Assembly (NCBI GenBank): GCA_005240105.1
Contig: SBAT01000423.1
Location: 1-9,794, forward strand
Source: Chloroflexota bacterium
Lineage (GTDB): Bacteria > Cyanobacteriota > Vampirovibrionia > Obscuribacterales > Obscuribacteraceae
Length of the DNA stretch: 9,794 nucleotides
Reading direction: 5' to 3'
The notes below the pieces were generated by a model. That model was not told the DNA's origin. It saw nothing but the letters and a program-made list of their open reading frames with translations, and ran no database searches. A program made the position numbers and the translations under genes. Below, one piece after another: positions 1 to 6,714 of this stretch; position 1 is the first letter of the stretch, and the number at the start of each line of letters is the position of its first letter.

Positions 1-1
1 A

Positions 2-2335
2 CCAGCAATGATTGGTTATTGTCCGGATACTTTTGGACACAGCCAGGATTTACCGAGAATTCTAAGCGGTTTTGGTATCAATAATGCCATCGTCTGGCGC
101 GGCGTAGGGGAAGTTGAAACTAATCCTGTATTCTGGTGGCAAAGCCCTGACGGCAGCCGGGTCCTCACCTATCATCTCAACCGTGGTTATTATCAAACGC
201 AGTTCCACGAGAACAAGAACACTAGCGAACTATCTCAATCACTCAAGACATGGCTCAACCACAGCCCGGAAACAAATCATATAGCCAATGCTTATTGCTC
301 ATTCATTGACGGGGCATTATGTCCAGTCGGTGGCGACCATATCTTCCCGCCCAAGGATTTCACCGCCACTATTGAGAGTATTGATCAAAAACTCAAAGGC
401 GAAGGTGTTGATATCTGGGTTATCCAACCAAGTGATTTTATAAATCTCCTTTCCGCTTCCATAACGGCAAGCAATGGAGAGTTATCAACCGTAACCGGTG
501 AACTAAGAGACAACAGCCAGGCAAAACTTTTTGAAAGAGCTTATCTATTGCCCGGTGTACTATCAACTCGACTGTATTTAAAGCGTGCCAATCGACTGGC
601 TGAGCATCGCATTACAAACATAATCGAGCCGCTCTTTTCACTGCTTGCCAGCAAAGGAATTGCTACCTACCCACATCACGAACTAGGTAAGGCCTGGCAA
701 CTGCTTTTACAAAACCAACCACACGATAGCATTTGCGGCTGCAGCGTCGATGCGGTGCACCGCGAAATGATGGTGAGAACAGATTCGTTCAATAACATCC
801 TGGATGCCTTGGAAAAACGTGCCCGTCTAGCACTCAACACAACAACCGAATCATTATCGGAAAACGATCCGTCAGTGAATCACCAACAACTTACTGTCTT
901 CAACTTGTCCGGACAAGACCAAGCCTACCCTGTTGCTATGTCCTGGTACACCAATCCAGATCAGACTCAAAAATCAGCCAATATCCAAATTACAAAAACC
1001 GAAAAGCGAGACGAATTATTCTCCGGTCCAGGCGTGACGCCCTACTACAAAATGGTCCAATATAACGAGGGCTGGGTTTGGCCTGGATATGTGCCTGGCA
1101 TCGGCATCAGCAATGTCACCTTGATAAATGGCGTGCCCCAAACCAGAGACAAAACAGCCAATGCAAAATCTTCATCTGCCGGCGAGCACAAGTCAATTAC
1201 AAACGAACTAATAACAGTCACCGTGAGCAAGGACGGCAAAATATCGGCCGTTAGTGGTAGTCAGTCTTACGAGCTAAGTCATCGCCTGCAAGACGTGGCA
1301 GACGGTGGCGATACATACAATTTTGATCCACTGCCTAATGACAGACCGATCGAAGCCAAATTCATGAATGTCAAAATCGGCAACAAGGGTCCAATTGTAT
1401 CTTCCTTACTGTTGACCTATGAGATAAAGATCCCCGAACAAGTTCTTCAAACCAACACAGATATTCAACCGAATGAAATTGCCGATCTATCTCGGTCGCC
1501 AAAACTAATACCTCACAAAATCCAGACAGAGATATCCGTTCGTAAAAACGTGCCAATTGTTTTCTTTGAAACAACCTGGGACAACAAAGCACAAGATCAT
1601 CGCCTGGAAGTCCTATTCAACACAGGCAAACCCGTAATAGAAACCGTTTCAGAAAATCACTTCTCCTTAGTAAAACGCGAACACAGGAAAGTCTCCAGCA
1701 ATTTGCCTGTAGACATAGGCACCGAGGCGCCACCGGATCGCTTCCCCTGCCAACGCTTTTTCATTGCCAACGATCAACTTTTCCTCAACACCGGACTGCC
1801 GGAATATGCAGTTGAGGGCAACAACGTCTCCATCACTCTCCTGCGAGCCGTATCCATTCTCTCCCGCGGACGAATGAGAACACGCGGGGGCGGCGCTGGA
1901 CCACATCTGCCGACACCGGAGGCCAATTGCCTTGGACCAAACCAAACATCATATGCTTGGGCACCTTTAGGTATTAGCGAGCAGGCCTCTCGAGCTTACG
2001 ACCTCGCCGAGCAGTTCGAGGGGCGACTATGGACATCATTATCCAACAATTCAAGCACGGAAAATGTCAGACTCATACAAATAGAAAACGATTCGATTCG
2101 AGTTGTTTCCATGAGTTTGACACCGGAAAACGAGATCCGCCTGCGCTTATTAAATACCAGTGCGTCTGAACAAACGCTGCAAGTAAAAAGCGCTTTTAAC
2201 ATAGACCAAGTACGACGATATAACCTAGCCGACAATCAAGACTCGACAGCATTAACATCTTCGATCTCCCTGAAACCCTTCGAGCTGTTCACCATAGGGT
2301 TTTCCATTAAAACTCCGGAAATAAGCTATGCCTGA
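2..2335 (+). CDS. GH38 alpha-mannosidase-family glycoside hydrolase, 5'-truncated by the window edge
   Basis: A glycosidase expected to hydrolyse alpha-mannosides (or, in MngB-like members, mannosylglycerate) through a retaining, metal-dependent mechanism. The reading frame is open to base 2, so the first ATG (8) is internal; the N-terminal part with the first zinc-ligand motif is missing. Visible residues: PDTFGHS at 8-14, whose Asp9 is the expected nucleophile and metal ligand; a GGDH segment near 109-112; and QPHDSICGCS, where His241 is the expected second-half zinc ligand and HDSICGCS is typical of bacterial GH38. The C-terminal beta-rich part carries GGGAGPHLPTPEANCLG, matching the usual GH38 T-x-EAQC-like region. 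About 777 residues are visible, against roughly 850-1000 in full-length members. I see no signal peptide, but the N-terminus is absent. The gene end overlaps the ACT-domain gene by 8 bases. Family assignment is firm; substrate is not. Confidence 0.93.
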   Translation, partial: PAMIGYCPDTFGHSQDLPRILSGFGINNAIVWRGVGEVETNPVFWWQSPDGSRVLTYHLNRGYYQTQFHENKNTSELSQSLKTWLNHSPETNHIANAYCSFIDGALCPVGGDHIFPPKDFTATIESIDQKLKGEGVDIWVIQPSDFINLLSASITASNGELSTVTGELRDNSQAKLFERAYLLPGVLSTRLYLKRANRLAEHRITNIIEPLFSLLASKGIATYPHHELGKAWQLLLQNQPHDSICGCSVDAVHREMMVRTDSFNNILDALEKRARLALNTTTESLSENDPSVNHQQLTVFNLSGQDQAYPVAMSWYTNPDQTQKSANIQITKTEKRDELFSGPGVTPYYKMVQYNEGWVWPGYVPGIGISNVTLINGVPQTRDKTANAKSSSAGEHKSITNELITVTVSKDGKISAVSGSQSYELSHRLQDVADGGDTYNFDPLPNDRPIEAKFMNVKIGNKGPIVSSLLLTYEIKIPEQVLQTNTDIQPNEIADLSRSPKLIPHKIQTEISVRKNVPIVFFETTWDNKAQDHRLEVLFNTGKPVIETVSENHFSLVKREHRKVSSNLPVDIGTEAPPDRFPCQRFFIANDQLFLNTGLPEYAVEGNNVSITLLRAVSILSRGRMRTRGGGAGPHLPTPEANCLGPNQTSYAWAPLGISEQASRAYDLAEQFEGRLWTSLSNNSSTENVRLIQIENDSIRVVSMSLTPENEIRLRLLNTSASEQTLQVKSAFNIDQVRRYNLADNQDSTALTSSISLKPFELFTIGFSIKTPEISYA

Positions 2336-2738
2336 AAACAATTTGGACATTTTACTCACCTCGATGAACCCTTCTCTAAACAACGAGGAATTCGTCTTTT
2401 GCACCGTCAGTGATGACGACTTTCAATCACTCAAACTAGCACCATTGTGCACGTTTCGGGAGAAAGAGGGATTGACGCTAATTATTGAAAAGTCCGTCGC
2501 TGACAAGGCCCAATTACAATATTCTGGCTCGTGGTCGCTTATTACATGCGAAATAAATTCCGATCTTGCTGCCGTAGGATTCATGGCAGCTATATCCAAT
2601 GCCTTAGCCGCCGCCGGCATCCCATGTAATCCGGTATCTGCATACTTTCATGATCACTTGTTTGTCCCTAAAGAAAAAGCTCAGCAATCGATGTCCATTC
2701 TGCGAGAAATTTCCGCCCAGGTTAACAATCACAGTTAA
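2328..2738 (+). CDS. ACT-domain protein of the COG3602 / ACT_3-ACT_7 type
   Basis: A 136-residue cytoplasmic protein matching the small stand-alone ACT-domain proteins. These are presumed amino-acid or other small-ligand sensors whose target is generally unknown. Family landmarks: an N-terminal LLTSMNPSL stretch (about 9-17), FVFCTV (22-27), CTFREKEGLTLII (about 41-53), AAVGFMAAISNALAAAGIPCNPVSAYFHDHLFVP (about 81-114), and a final helix. GIPCN plus HDHLFVP is the diagnostic pair. The length is normal and the frame intact. Its ATG lies inside the end of the GH38 gene (ATGCCTGA), so translation is probably coupled to it. The TAA stop shares TTAA with the oppositely oriented brnA stop. A degraded second copy of this gene lies about 0.7 kb downstream. 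Confidence 0.88.
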   Translation: MPENNLDILLTSMNPSLNNEEFVFCTVSDDDFQSLKLAPLCTFREKEGLTLIIEKSVADKAQLQYSGSWSLITCEINSDLAAVGFMAAISNALAAAGIPCNPVSAYFHDHLFVPKEKAQQSMSILREISAQVNNHS

Positions 2739-3049
2739 GCGCGCTTTCTTGATTTGGTTGTCCCTTGTGAACGCTTCTTCTTTGCTGGAACTGTGCCCTT
2801 CTTTTTCAATTGCGCTTCCATGTAAGCCCGCAATAGGGCATTAATTCGCGTTTGGTACCCAGGACCGCTACTCTTATACCAAGTAAGCACATCGTAGTCT
2901 ATGCGAATCGTCATTATTTCCTTGGTGGGTATTCCCCAAACCGCTTTCTCAAACCACTCCTCATCAAGCTCAGGACTATCGGTATAGTCTATGTCCTCAT
3001 CTTTCGTCGCATCAACGAGAGCCCAATTAGTCCTCGATTTTCTTTTCAT
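2735..3049 (-). CDS. brnA: BrnA-family antitoxin
   Basis: The antitoxin partner of BrnT. In characterised systems BrnA is a ribbon-helix-helix-type protein that binds and neutralises BrnT, and the complex represses its own promoter. The 104-residue protein has an acidic first third (DEDIDYTDSPELDEEW, about 17-32), then TIRIDYDVLTWYKSSGPGYQTRINALLRAYM (about 47-77). The D-VL-WYKS-G-GYQTRIN-LLR-YM pattern is the BrnA signature. The tail (about 80-104) is very lysine/arginine rich and may add nucleic-acid contacts. The start is fixed by an ATGA overlap with the brnT stop and a good Shine-Dalgarno stretch just upstream. It ends tail-to-tail with the ACT-domain gene with no room for a terminator. 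Confidence 0.92.
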   Translation of the reverse strand: MKRKSRTNWALVDATKDEDIDYTDSPELDEEWFEKAVWGIPTKEIMTIRIDYDVLTWYKSSGPGYQTRINALLRAYMEAQLKKKGTVPAKKKRSQGTTKSRKRA

Positions 3050-3306
3050 ACCTTCCTCTCTCTCTTATTTGCCTTTCTAAAAGAAATAATTCGGATTAAA
3101 TCGGCTGATCGCCACGTATAAACAACAACCAGTCTGCCTTGCCACGGGATCGTAGCGATCAATCTTTCCTCTCCGTAATTTTTTCGATCGTCAACTCTAA
3201 AAAATACTCGCTCGCTCAGTAGTATTTTCGCATCAGCAAAATCGAGACCGCGCTCACTGCTGTTTCTTTGATTCTTTAGCTCGTCCCATTCGAATCTAAT
3301 TGTCAT
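3046..3306 (-). CDS. brnT: BrnT-family ribonuclease toxin
   Basis: A type II toxin of the BrnT family, a RelE-like fold that cleaves RNA and stops growth until neutralised by BrnA. From the chosen ATG the protein has 86 residues and starts MTIRFEWDELKNQRN, fitting the family start (FEWD-xK--N). Further landmarks are GLDFADA (about 20-26), ERLIATI, then GRLVVVYTWRSADLIRIISFRKANKRER, where the RIIS-RKA--RER ending is characteristic. An upstream in-frame TTG at 3333 would add nine residues, but that TTG is part of a TTGACA promoter-like hexamer and the family begins at FEWD, so I prefer 3306. No Shine-Dalgarno precedes this ATG, in contrast to brnA. Nothing looks truncated, so the pair is probably functional. 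Confidence 0.91.
   Translation of the reverse strand: MTIRFEWDELKNQRNSSERGLDFADAKILLSERVFFRVDDRKNYGEERLIATIPWQGRLVVVYTWRSADLIRIISFRKANKRERKV
3050..3058 (-). promoter_or_regulatory. Strong ribosome binding site for brnA
   Basis: Read on the minus strand, the bases just before the brnA ATG are GAGGAAGGT, with the GAGG core five bases from the start codon. brnT lacks such a site. The arrangement would favour antitoxin synthesis over toxin from the shared transcript. Confidence 0.7.
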
Positions 3307-3333
3307 TGTAAATACATTTTGTAAATATGTCAA
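3305..3333 (-). promoter_or_regulatory. Promoter-like element of brnTA overlapping the brnT start codon
   Basis: On the minus strand a perfect TTGACA (3333-3328) is followed after exactly 17 bases by TACAAT (3310-3305), one mismatch from the consensus -10. The last two bases of TACAAT are the first two of the brnT ATG. A start site about seven bases further on would fall inside brnT. Either the real transcription start lies elsewhere, or transcription begins unusually close to the -10, or the match is chance. The hexamers and spacing are seen directly; activity is inferred. Confidence 0.45.
3306..3330. repeat. Direct repeat, candidate BrnA/BrnTA operator
   Basis: TTGTAAATACAT (3306-3317) and TTGTAAATATGT (3319-3330) are near-identical 12-mers 13 bases apart. 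A short inverted repeat, TACA-TTT-TGTA, lies at 3313-3323 between them. They fill the spacer of the promoter-like element upstream of brnT, where an autorepressing ribbon-helix-helix antitoxin would be expected to bind. Operator function is inference. Confidence 0.45.
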
Positions 3334-3351
3334 GATGCATCTCCCTTGACA
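3328..3351. repeat. Inverted repeat TGTCAAG-N10-CTTGACA
   Basis: A perfect 7-bp inverted repeat (3328-3334 and 3345-3351) flanks a 10-bp palindrome AGATGCATCT (3333-3342). Each arm contains a consensus -35 hexamer TTGACA, pointing in opposite directions. The minus-strand one has a good -10 partner. The plus-strand one has only a weak candidate (TATTCT, 3371-3376, 19-bp spacing). It could be an operator or a divergent promoter core. Confidence 0.4.
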
Positions 3352-3461
3352 GTATTCACTTCGCTCCTTCTATTCTTAAAGACGGAGTTACCCCTCAAAA
3401 AGTTCAATTTATTGAGATAAATTCTTGTCCCATTGTTTGCGTTCCCAAAACTTTCGCACTA

Positions 3462-3662
3462 ACTTGTCTTTTACAGTCAACGAAGTGACTTTCCGATCAC
3501 TCAAAGTCACTCCACCATGCACATTTTGCGAAGTATCTCGCCAACGGCCCGCAACAAGTCAAGCACTGCTTCCAGTTTTCACTTCATTACTCTTTGTGGT
3601 TTAATCAGTTTGTTGGCATCTCCTGGAATACCATGTTATCCACGAAGTTCCGGATCACTAAT
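3462..3662 (+). pseudogene. Degraded second copy of the ACT-domain gene (frameshifted, internally deleted)
   Basis: This otherwise gene-free stretch aligns in order with the intact gene at 2328-2738. Block one matches around 2391-2460: one frame reads LVFYSQRSDF against FVFCTVSDDDF, and after a one-base shift NEVTFRSLKVTPPCTFCE against SDDDFQSLKLAPLCTFRE. Block two, in a third frame, reads SFHFIT then LISLLASPGIPCYP against SWSLIT and AISNALAAAGIPCNP. At the DNA level 3625-3641 matches 2616-2632 at 14 of 17 bases. A GATCACT (3653-3659) corresponds to GATCACT in the HDHL codons (2652-2658). About 70 bases are missing overall, and at least two frameshifts prevent translation. No recognisable N-terminal part precedes it. 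Homology is directly visible, but I aligned it by eye. Confidence 0.75.
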
Positions 3663-4718
3663 CTTCTCCTGCTTGCAGCCCTCTTATCCGCTCCCGGCTA
3701 TACGGCTGTTCCCGTGTTGGCAGCGAAGTTCAAAGAAGCAAAGCCAATTGCGCCACCACCTGATGAAAACCAGGCGAAGATATTGCAGATAAATCAATTG
3801 CTTAAGACAGGCAAAATCCAAATGGCCGGTACTCTGATTTTGTCTGTTCTGGAATCTATGAGCACTGTCGACGAATGTCTCAATTTGGCAAACCTGACAC
3901 AGACTTATGGTTTCCCGATGATGGAAGTACGCAGACAATGCGTCAGAAGAGCCCTTAGCCTCTGCAAGACTAGCCATGACTTGATGCTGGTAGCCCTTAC
4001 CTCCAGGCAATACCAGTTCTTTGAATTAACGCGTCAGGCTATTAAAACGCTTATCGACAACACAAATACCGATGCTGATTTGCAAAATTTGGCAGTCAAC
4101 GCCCAACACCTAGGACTTAATGACATTGCCGAAATGGCAATGGAGAAAGTCTACCAACAGACGAATTCGCCGGAAGAAGCAATTTATTTCGCCCAATTGG
4201 TTCGTTCAATGGGCATGGAAAAAATGGCTCACAAAGCAGTTGCTGATCTAATTACCAAGGAAGATAATCCTGTCCGTTTATGTGTGTTGCTAAACAGCAT
4301 TCAGTCGTTGAACATGCACGATCTCAACCGTCAGTTGCTAAAGAAGGCGCTGGATAATGCAGAGTCCGGCACAGACTACAACGCCATTGGCAAGGGCGCC
4401 AAGAAGGCCAATGAGCTCGATATTGCCAATGTCGCTGATTACCGCCTAAAAAAGACGGAATTGATCAAACAAATACGAGACGATCAAGCAAGCTACGAAG
4501 ATCAAATACAAGACTGGCAAAGCAAAGTAGATGCCGAACGTGCACGCAGAGAAGAAGAAGCAGCACGCGCAAAAGCCTCAGCCGACAAACAGATCGTGCT
4601 ACCTGGAATAGATGCACCGGCCCAAAATCCAGCTAATCCGGACAACATACCTGGACTTATTCCCAACCAGCAAGACAACTTGCCGTCTTTCTTGAAGAAT
4701 TCCGGTACCAACTTCTAG
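3633..4718 (+). CDS. Secreted or periplasmic alpha-helical protein of unknown function
   Basis: I do not recognise a family. From the ATG at 3633 the protein has 361 residues. It starts with a clear Sec signal peptide: K5/R7, hydrophobic core about 10-20, and small residues before a likely cleavage near A30-A31. An ATG at 3594 would add 13 residues ahead of this signal, so 3633 is preferred; a modest TGGA sits five bases upstream. Residues about 45-275 are predicted helical, with TPR-like hairpin rhythm (for example AQHLGLNDIAEMAMEKVYQQ), but no clear TPR consensus. Residues about 277-320 are highly charged and coiled-coil-like (RDDQASYEDQIQDW, then AERARREEEAARAKA). The last 41 residues are rich in Pro, Asn and Gly with repeated IPG/LPG-type turns. 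The export role and helical scaffold are inference. The stop shares CTAG with the convergent cobS. Confidence 0.8.
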   Translation: MLSTKFRITNLLLLAALLSAPGYTAVPVLAAKFKEAKPIAPPPDENQAKILQINQLLKTGKIQMAGTLILSVLESMSTVDECLNLANLTQTYGFPMMEVRRQCVRRALSLCKTSHDLMLVALTSRQYQFFELTRQAIKTLIDNTNTDADLQNLAVNAQHLGLNDIAEMAMEKVYQQTNSPEEAIYFAQLVRSMGMEKMAHKAVADLITKEDNPVRLCVLLNSIQSLNMHDLNRQLLKKALDNAESGTDYNAIGKGAKKANELDIANVADYRLKKTELIKQIRDDQASYEDQIQDWQSKVDAERARREEEAARAKASADKQIVLPGIDAPAQNPANPDNIPGLIPNQQDNLPSFLKNSGTNF

Positions 4719-5482
4719 TTAAAGCTGCCCAAAGCAAGCGCAAAAACTAAAAGTCCGAATGCTTCAGACAACTCCACAGTTGCGCCGTAGGTATCACCAG
4801 TGTGTCCTTTTAGTTTCTTGTTCAATACAAAAGCACTAGCCCAGCCAAAGAACACCGCAGAAGCAGCAAGAATAAGCGATTCTGAATAGCCGGACATATA
4901 AACGGCAGCGGTCACGGACAGCGGGACAAACAAAGCCATCAAAACATCGCTGGATTTTGTCGTATCATGCCAAACTTTACCCAGTCCCTGACTGCGCAAA
5001 TACGGATACCCGCCAATTGCCAATACTTCACACCAGCGAGACCAGATTGGAATAAGCAACAAAACAATGGGCAACATGGTCCGCGGAATAACAGCCAGAC
5101 AAGCACACTTGAGAATAAGAACCACAAAGCCGGCCATCACACCGAAATTACCGACTCGACTGTCCTTCATAATTTCCAGCATGCGTTCATGACTTTGGTG
5201 GGAAAATATTCCATCAGCTGTATCCATTAAGCCATCAAGATGAATTCCGCCAGTCAACACAAGCCAAGCAATGGAAACTACAACACCAGCCAACAGTTGG
5301 TTTACATGCAACGCTGAAAGGGACCAGGAAATAGCAGCTAAAATAAGTCCAAGGATCAATCCGACAGCAGGCAAATAAACAGCCAGACCTGATGGAGAGT
5401 TTCTGCGTTCTTGAACCTTCTCTAGGAAAGGAAGCGTTGTAACGCAGGAGGCTGTGTAAGCAATTTTTTCAACTAGGTTCAT
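4715..5482 (-). CDS. cobS: Adenosylcobinamide-GDP ribazoletransferase (cobalamin synthase)
   Basis: CobS joins adenosylcobinamide-GDP to alpha-ribazole (or its phosphate) in the last stage of coenzyme B12 assembly, at the cytoplasmic membrane. The 255 residues match the usual 240-260. Family motifs are clear: LPAVGLILG (37-45), GGIHLDGLMDTADG (78-91) with the metal/substrate-binding acidic residues D83, D87 and D90, and EIMKDSRVGNFG (103-114). Several hydrophobic segments (about 36-57, 62-78, 113-150, 180-215, 240-253) fit a polytopic membrane protein. The start codon overlaps the stop of the upstream TPR gene (ATGA), and a GGGA lies about 11 bases before it. No other cobalamin gene is visible, so the rest of nucleotide-loop assembly must be encoded elsewhere. 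It is the last gene of the lipA operon. Confidence 0.95.
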   Translation of the reverse strand: MNLVEKIAYTASCVTTLPFLEKVQERRNSPSGLAVYLPAVGLILGLILAAISWSLSALHVNQLLAGVVVSIAWLVLTGGIHLDGLMDTADGIFSHQSHERMLEIMKDSRVGNFGVMAGFVVLILKCACLAVIPRTMLPIVLLLIPIWSRWCEVLAIGGYPYLRSQGLGKVWHDTTKSSDVLMALFVPLSVTAAVYMSGYSESLILAASAVFFGWASAFVLNKKLKGHTGDTYGATVELSEAFGLLVFALALGSFN

Positions 5483-6714
5483 ATCGATTGCGTCCCTGGA
5501 ATTTCAGCCGTATATTGCGGACGTACTGGATATGTCTTGGCATTACACCAAAGCAAAAGAGCGTTTTTCTTTTGATAGTACGTGGCCAGCCTCTGTCGTT
5601 TGTCCTCGAGTTCCTCATTGCCAGTGAATTTGGCAACCGCCTGCAAAAGCTTCTCCGAATTGGCCTTAAACTCAGAGAGACCGTTCTCGTTATCCCAAGG
5701 CAAGGCCGCCTCCGGAAGCTTGCCCACTAATTCCATCACTAACGGCAACGGCTCAGCACCAAGCGAATAAACGAACAAAGCCCGTTCATCACCATGACTG
5801 ACAAAACTCCTGTGCGGCCCAATCATGTCATCACCGTTAGCAATTATTGTAAGAGCTTTGCCAGCCTGTCCGGGACCTTTATAGCTTTGCACTGGCAAGC
5901 CCAACATCTTAGCCAAACATTCCGCCAATGGACGCGCTTTAAGATTGAAATATTCAATCGTCGTAAAGTCTTTGTGAGGTTCAACAATACCTCTAAGCAG
6001 CACCATTGTCCGAGCTACTGCATCATAGTCTTGGTCCTCTTTGTCAGCAATATTTTCAAGGACTATACATCCGTATAAAGCATAGGCCCAATCTCGAATA
6101 TCTAGATCCGCTTGTCCGGCAAAATGCTCCAGCCGCTTGAGAGTATTTTCCTGTTCGGCAATAGCTGCCTTTTCTTCCTCAGTTTCTGCCAAACTGGTCA
6201 TTCGCGCCATTAAACCTCTGGCATCATTTATACGACGGCAAAGGGCAAAACAAGCACTTAGATTCAATGCTGTATCAAAAGTCATCTCGTGCGCAAAGGA
6301 CATTTCCAAATACGGAATTGCTTCACCGAACTTCTTCTGCACCATTAGAACAAAGCCAAGCTCATAGTTAAGTGCTGGATCGTCAGGAACAATTTCCGCA
6401 CAGCGCTTTAACAGCAAACCGGCAAGTTCGTATTGTCTAGTGTCTATAAGACGATAGCCCGTTTCAAACAACAGCTTAGGATCATCGGTCAACTTGCCTT
6501 CTTCTGTACAAAGCGCTGCAAAACTCTCCGCCAGATCCTTGTGCTCAAGTGCTTTCATCAATTCAGAGAAAAGCTTAACCGCCTCTACGTCATTTAGATT
6601 TTTCAGCCAATAAGATTTCAGACACAAAAAACAAGCATCGTATTTCTTGTCTTTAAAGCAACGCTGCGCCTCTACAAGACCACTTGCTGCATCTGTTGTA
6701 TCCGTGTCTTGCAT
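5479..6714 (-). CDS. TPR-repeat protein with an unrecognised C-terminal region
   Basis: A 411-residue, probably cytoplasmic protein without a signal peptide or membrane segment. The N-terminal half (about 10-160) consists of TPR-like helix pairs, for example PKLLFETGYRLIDTRQYELA followed by PALNYELGFVLMVQKKFGEA, where the W/L-G-Y-A-P spacing is recognisable. Residues about 195-411 form a second region, with DWAYALYGCIVLENIA, a mixed region with NGDDMIGPHRSF and ALFVYSLGAEPLPLVMEL, and a helical C-terminus. I cannot name it. TPRs usually mediate protein-protein contact; the partner is unknown. The ATG overlaps the lipA stop by one base (TAATG) and has no Shine-Dalgarno, suggesting reinitiation after lipA. 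Its own stop overlaps the cobS start by four bases. The position between a lipoate and a cobalamin enzyme does not by itself reveal its role. Confidence 0.85.
   Translation of the reverse strand: MQDTDTTDAASGLVEAQRCFKDKKYDACFLCLKSYWLKNLNDVEAVKLFSELMKALEHKDLAESFAALCTEEGKLTDDPKLLFETGYRLIDTRQYELAGLLLKRCAEIVPDDPALNYELGFVLMVQKKFGEAIPYLEMSFAHEMTFDTALNLSACFALCRRINDARGLMARMTSLAETEEEKAAIAEQENTLKRLEHFAGQADLDIRDWAYALYGCIVLENIADKEDQDYDAVARTMVLLRGIVEPHKDFTTIEYFNLKARPLAECLAKMLGLPVQSYKGPGQAGKALTIIANGDDMIGPHRSFVSHGDERALFVYSLGAEPLPLVMELVGKLPEAALPWDNENGLSEFKANSEKLLQAVAKFTGNEELEDKRQRLATYYQKKNALLLWCNAKTYPVRPQYTAEIPGTQSI

Noticed and set aside
2650..2844. Plus-strand open frame spanning the ACT end and the brnA 3' end
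   Set aside because: It crosses two well-supported genes in wrong frames and shows no family features.
3517..3792. Plus-strand 91-codon open frame as a real small gene
   Set aside because: Its first part is one frame of the degraded ACT copy (it holds the GIPCYP remnant), and the rest is a shadow of the secreted-protein gene.
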